Position numbers and translations under genes: made by a program. This document shows positions 3,551 to 5,688 of a stretch of DNA of 5,688 bases, piece after piece. The stretch covers positions 1 through 5,688 of the forward strand of contig JAZSMU010000004.1 of NCBI GenBank assembly GCA_045536045.1, written 5' to 3'. Within the stretch, counting starts at the first letter, position 1; each line of letters begins with the position of its first letter. The notes beneath the pieces are model-generated. The model saw only the letters and a list, made by a program, of their open reading frames with translations, was not told the origin of the DNA and did not search any database. Source of the stretch: RGIG1918 sp045536045 (GTDB lineage Bacteria > Cyanobacteriota > Vampirovibrionia > Gastranaerophilales > Gastranaerophilaceae).

Positions 3551-5688
3551 TTGTTTTCAAGAACTGCTTGAGCTGCAGCAAGTTGTGCTTGAGGAACTCT
3601 GTATGGAGAGCAAGATACATAATTCAAACCAATTTTATGGCAGAATTTAACTGAATCTGGGTCGCCACCGTGTTCACCACAAACGCCACCAACTAAAGCA
3701 GGATTAACTGCTTTTCCTAAATCCATTGACATTTGAACTAATTTACCAACGCCTTTAGTATCTAATGTATCAAATGGGTTAGAAGCCAAGATTTTTTGTT
3801 CAACATAGTTTTTCAAGAATTTGCCTTCAGCATCATCTCTTGAATAACCGAATGTCATTTGTGTTAAGTCGTTTGTACCGAATGAGAAGAATTCAGCATA
3901 TTCAGCAACTTCGTCTGCAGTTAGAGCTGCACGAGGAATTTCAATCATTGTGCCGAATTTGTATTCAACTTTAACGCCTTTTTCTTCCATAACTTTGTTT
4001 GCAACTTCAACTAAAATGTCTTTTGCAACTTTAAGTTCATTAACATGACCGATTAGAGGAATCATAATCCAAGGTTGAACTTTGTGTCCTTCTTTAGTCA
4101 AATCACAGCAAGCTTCAAAGATTGCTCTAACTTGCATTTCGTTGATTTCAGGATAAGTTAAACCTAAACGGCAACCTCTTAGACCCATCATTGGGTTAGA
4201 TTCTGAAAGACCTTCAACGATATGAAGCATTTCTTCTTTTTCAGCTGCGTCTTTGCCAAGAGCTTTTAGAGTTGCAACTTCAGCAATTAATTCTTCTTTT
4301 TTAGGTAAGAATTCATGAAGTGGTGGGTCTAAAAGACGAACTGTTAGAGGTTTGTCGCCTAATTCTTTGAACATTGCATAGAAATCTTCATATTGCATTG
4401 GAAGAAGTTTGTCTAAAGCTTCTTTTCTAGCTTCAGGAGTTCCTGCAATAATCATTTTTTGCACCCAAGGAAGTCTTGCTGGGTCCATAAACATATGTTC
4501 TGTTCTGCAAAGACCAACGCCTTCTGCACCAAATTTAAGAGCATTGATAATGTCTTTTGGAGTGTCTGCGTTAGCTTCAACTTTCATAGTTTTAACTTCT
4601 TTAACCCAAGTAAAGAATTTTTCAAAGTCTGAATCAATGCCAGCTTCAACAAGCTCAATAGCACCTTCCATAACTTCACCTGTTCCACCATCTAGAGAAA
4701 TGATGTCGTCTTTGTGGAATACAGTGCCATCTTGGCAAGTAATTGTTTCGTTTTCTAGATTAATTTTTAGGTCTTCACAACCTGAAACGCAAGGTTTGCC
4801 CATACCTTTAGCAACAACTGCTGCGTGAGATGTAGCACCACCTCTTAGAGTTAGAACACCTTGTGCAACTGCCATACCATGAATATCATCTGGGCAAGTT
4901 TCAACTCTAACTAGAATAACTTTTTCGCCAGCTTCACCTCTTTTTGCTGCTTCTTCTGTATCAAATACAACTTTACCAACAGCAGCACCTGGAGATGCGT
5001 TTACACCTTTTGAAACTTTGTGTGCGTGTTTAACAGCAGCTGGGTTGAAGCAAGGAAGAAGAACTTGGTAGATTGAATATGGGTCAACCATTTTGATAGC
5101 TTCTTCTTTTGTGATGATACCTTCTTCAAACATATCAACAGCAATTTTGATAGCAGCTTTAGCTGTTCTTTTACCGTTTCTTGTTTGAAGAATCCAAAGT
5201 TTACCACGTTCAATTGTAAATTCCATATCTTGAACATCGTGATAGCCTTCTTCTAATTGTTTAGCAATAGCTACATATTGTTTATATAGCTCAGGCATAT
5301 CAACTTCCAATTCAGCAATTTGTTTTGGAGTTCTGATACCTGCAACAACGTCTTCACCTTGAGCATTAACTAGGTATTCACCATAGAATTTGTTTTCACC
5401 TGTAGCTGGGTTTCTAGTAAATGAAACACCTGTTGCACAGTCGTTACCCATGTTTCCGAATACCATTGTTTGAACGCTAACAGCTGTACCAAAATTGTGG
5501 TCAATTTTCTTCATGTTTCTGTATGCAACTGCTCTAGGAATGTTCCAAGAACGGAATACAGCTTCAATAGCTTCTTGAAGTTGGATATATGGGTCTTGTG
5601 GGAATTCTTTACCTGTAACTTCTTTAATAACATTTTTGTAGATAGGGATTAAAGATTTCCAGCCTTCTGCAGAAATTTGAGTATCTTC
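3547..5688 (-). CDS. ppdK: Pyruvate, phosphate dikinase, N-terminus outside window
   Basis: PPDK interconverts pyruvate + ATP + Pi and PEP + AMP + PPi in central carbon metabolism. In anaerobes it often acts in glycolysis or gluconeogenesis in place of pyruvate kinase. The frame is open to the right edge: 713 residues are present of a family norm near 875-890. Methionine at 5514 is internal, because the 58 codons upstream (EDTQISAEGW, then SWNIPRAVAYRN) are family sequence. In window residue order, the end of the ATP-grasp domain contains GVSFTRNPATGE and WILQTRNGKRT. The swivelling phosphohistidine domain has GGATSHAAVVAKGMGKPC, with catalytic His at residue 288 (nt 4825-4827) and the regulatory-type Thr two residues before it. 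The PEP/pyruvate barrel has GVGLCRTEHMFM (from 390), RLLDPPLHEFLP (451-462), FSFGTNDLTQMTFGYSRDD and GGVCGEHGGD with catalytic Cys at residue 670. It ends SPYRVPQAQLAAAQAVLENK. It is convergent with the phosphatase gene. Its tail and terminator are duplicated downstream. Confidence 0.98.
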   Translation of the reverse strand, partial: EDTQISAEGWKSLIPIYKNVIKEVTGKEFPQDPYIQLQEAIEAVFRSWNIPRAVAYRNMKKIDHNFGTAVSVQTMVFGNMGNDCATGVSFTRNPATGENKFYGEYLVNAQGEDVVAGIRTPKQIAELEVDMPELYKQYVAIAKQLEEGYHDVQDMEFTIERGKLWILQTRNGKRTAKAAIKIAVDMFEEGIITKEEAIKMVDPYSIYQVLLPCFNPAAVKHAHKVSKGVNASPGAAVGKVVFDTEEAAKRGEAGEKVILVRVETCPDDIHGMAVAQGVLTLRGGATSHAAVVAKGMGKPCVSGCEDLKINLENETITCQDGTVFHKDDIISLDGGTGEVMEGAIELVEAGIDSDFEKFFTWVKEVKTMKVEANADTPKDIINALKFGAEGVGLCRTEHMFMDPARLPWVQKMIIAGTPEARKEALDKLLPMQYEDFYAMFKELGDKPLTVRLLDPPLHEFLPKKEELIAEVATLKALGKDAAEKEEMLHIVEGLSESNPMMGLRGCRLGLTYPEINEMQVRAIFEACCDLTKEGHKVQPWIMIPLIGHVNELKVAKDILVEVANKVMEEKGVKVEYKFGTMIEIPRAALTADEVAEYAEFFSFGTNDLTQMTFGYSRDDAEGKFLKNYVEQKILASNPFDTLDTKGVGKLVQMSMDLGKAVNPALVGGVCGEHGGDPDSVKFCHKIGLNYVSCSPYRVPQAQLAAAQAVLENK

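Larger units (their letters stand above)
3195..3581 (-). repeat. Tandem array of ppdK-3'-end/terminator units
   Basis: Read on the minus strand, the array has a repeating order: ppdK tail with stop codon, AT-rich spacer, terminator hairpin with GAAA loop, a TTTTGCAAG-containing segment, and a small hairpin with ACAAG loop. Then the next tail begins. Tails start at 3548 (the true gene), 3403 and 3261, giving periods of 145 and 142 bp. The last unit stops after its terminator and TTTTGCAAG segment (about 3195-3214). Identical blocks shared by the copies are 55 bp (tails at 3261 and 3403) and 20 bp (3339-3358 and 3482-3501). Stems and spacers have diverged. The true gene tail matches the normal end of PPDK proteins, so the gene is most likely the source and the intergenic copies are derived. 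This array is the whole content of the 369-bp gap between the two convergent genes. Confidence 0.85.

Noticed and set aside
3261..3581. CRISPR-like or REP-like array from three spaced repeats
   Set aside because: Repeat length (34-55 bp) and 142-145 bp period do not fit CRISPR. The segments between repeats are themselves related and contain terminators, and one copy is coding sequence.
3402..3620. Minus-strand open frame of 72 codons ending in AVLENK
   Set aside because: It overlaps the true ppdK end in another frame and reads through terminator T3. Its recognisable ending comes from tail copy 2, not from an independent gene.
4409..4828. 139-codon plus-strand open frame inside ppdK
   Set aside because: It is antisense to the conserved phosphohistidine and barrel region of ppdK, a shadow of the real coding frame.

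Overview
This window comes from an AT-rich bacterial chromosome that uses the standard genetic code. It carries conserved housekeeping genes and no mobile element, integrase or CRISPR array. L27 begins directly with MAHKKG, and there is no protease gene between rplU and rpmA, which argues against a typical Firmicute. A cyanobacterial-side lineage such as gut Melainabacteria, or another AT-rich gut anaerobe, would fit, but this placement is a guess from sequence flavour and not established.

Left half, plus strand: the 3' two-thirds of leuS (leucyl-tRNA synthetase, cut by the window's left edge) is followed by a promoter and a structured leader, then rplU-rpmA (ribosomal proteins L21 and L27). 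Next come a strong promoter, tRNA-Asp(GTC) with its CCA encoded, and a clean intrinsic terminator. All of this block serves translation. After it comes a low-molecular-weight protein-tyrosine phosphatase gene. Its perfect TATAAT lies so close to the ATG that the mRNA is probably leaderless.

Right half, minus strand: ppdK (pyruvate, phosphate dikinase) runs convergently from beyond the right edge to 3547. It keeps its catalytic His and Cys; roughly the first 165-175 residues lie outside the window.

The most unusual part is the 369-bp convergent intergenic region (3178-3546). It is built from about 143-bp tandem units, each repeating the 3' tail of ppdK with its stop codon, then a terminator hairpin, then a second small hairpin. 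The two complete intergenic tails are identical over 55 bp. The hairpin stems have diverged by compensatory base changes and keep their loops, and they pair best in minus-strand RNA. ppdK therefore appears to end in three serial terminators, with a repeated and possibly functional 3' RNA module.
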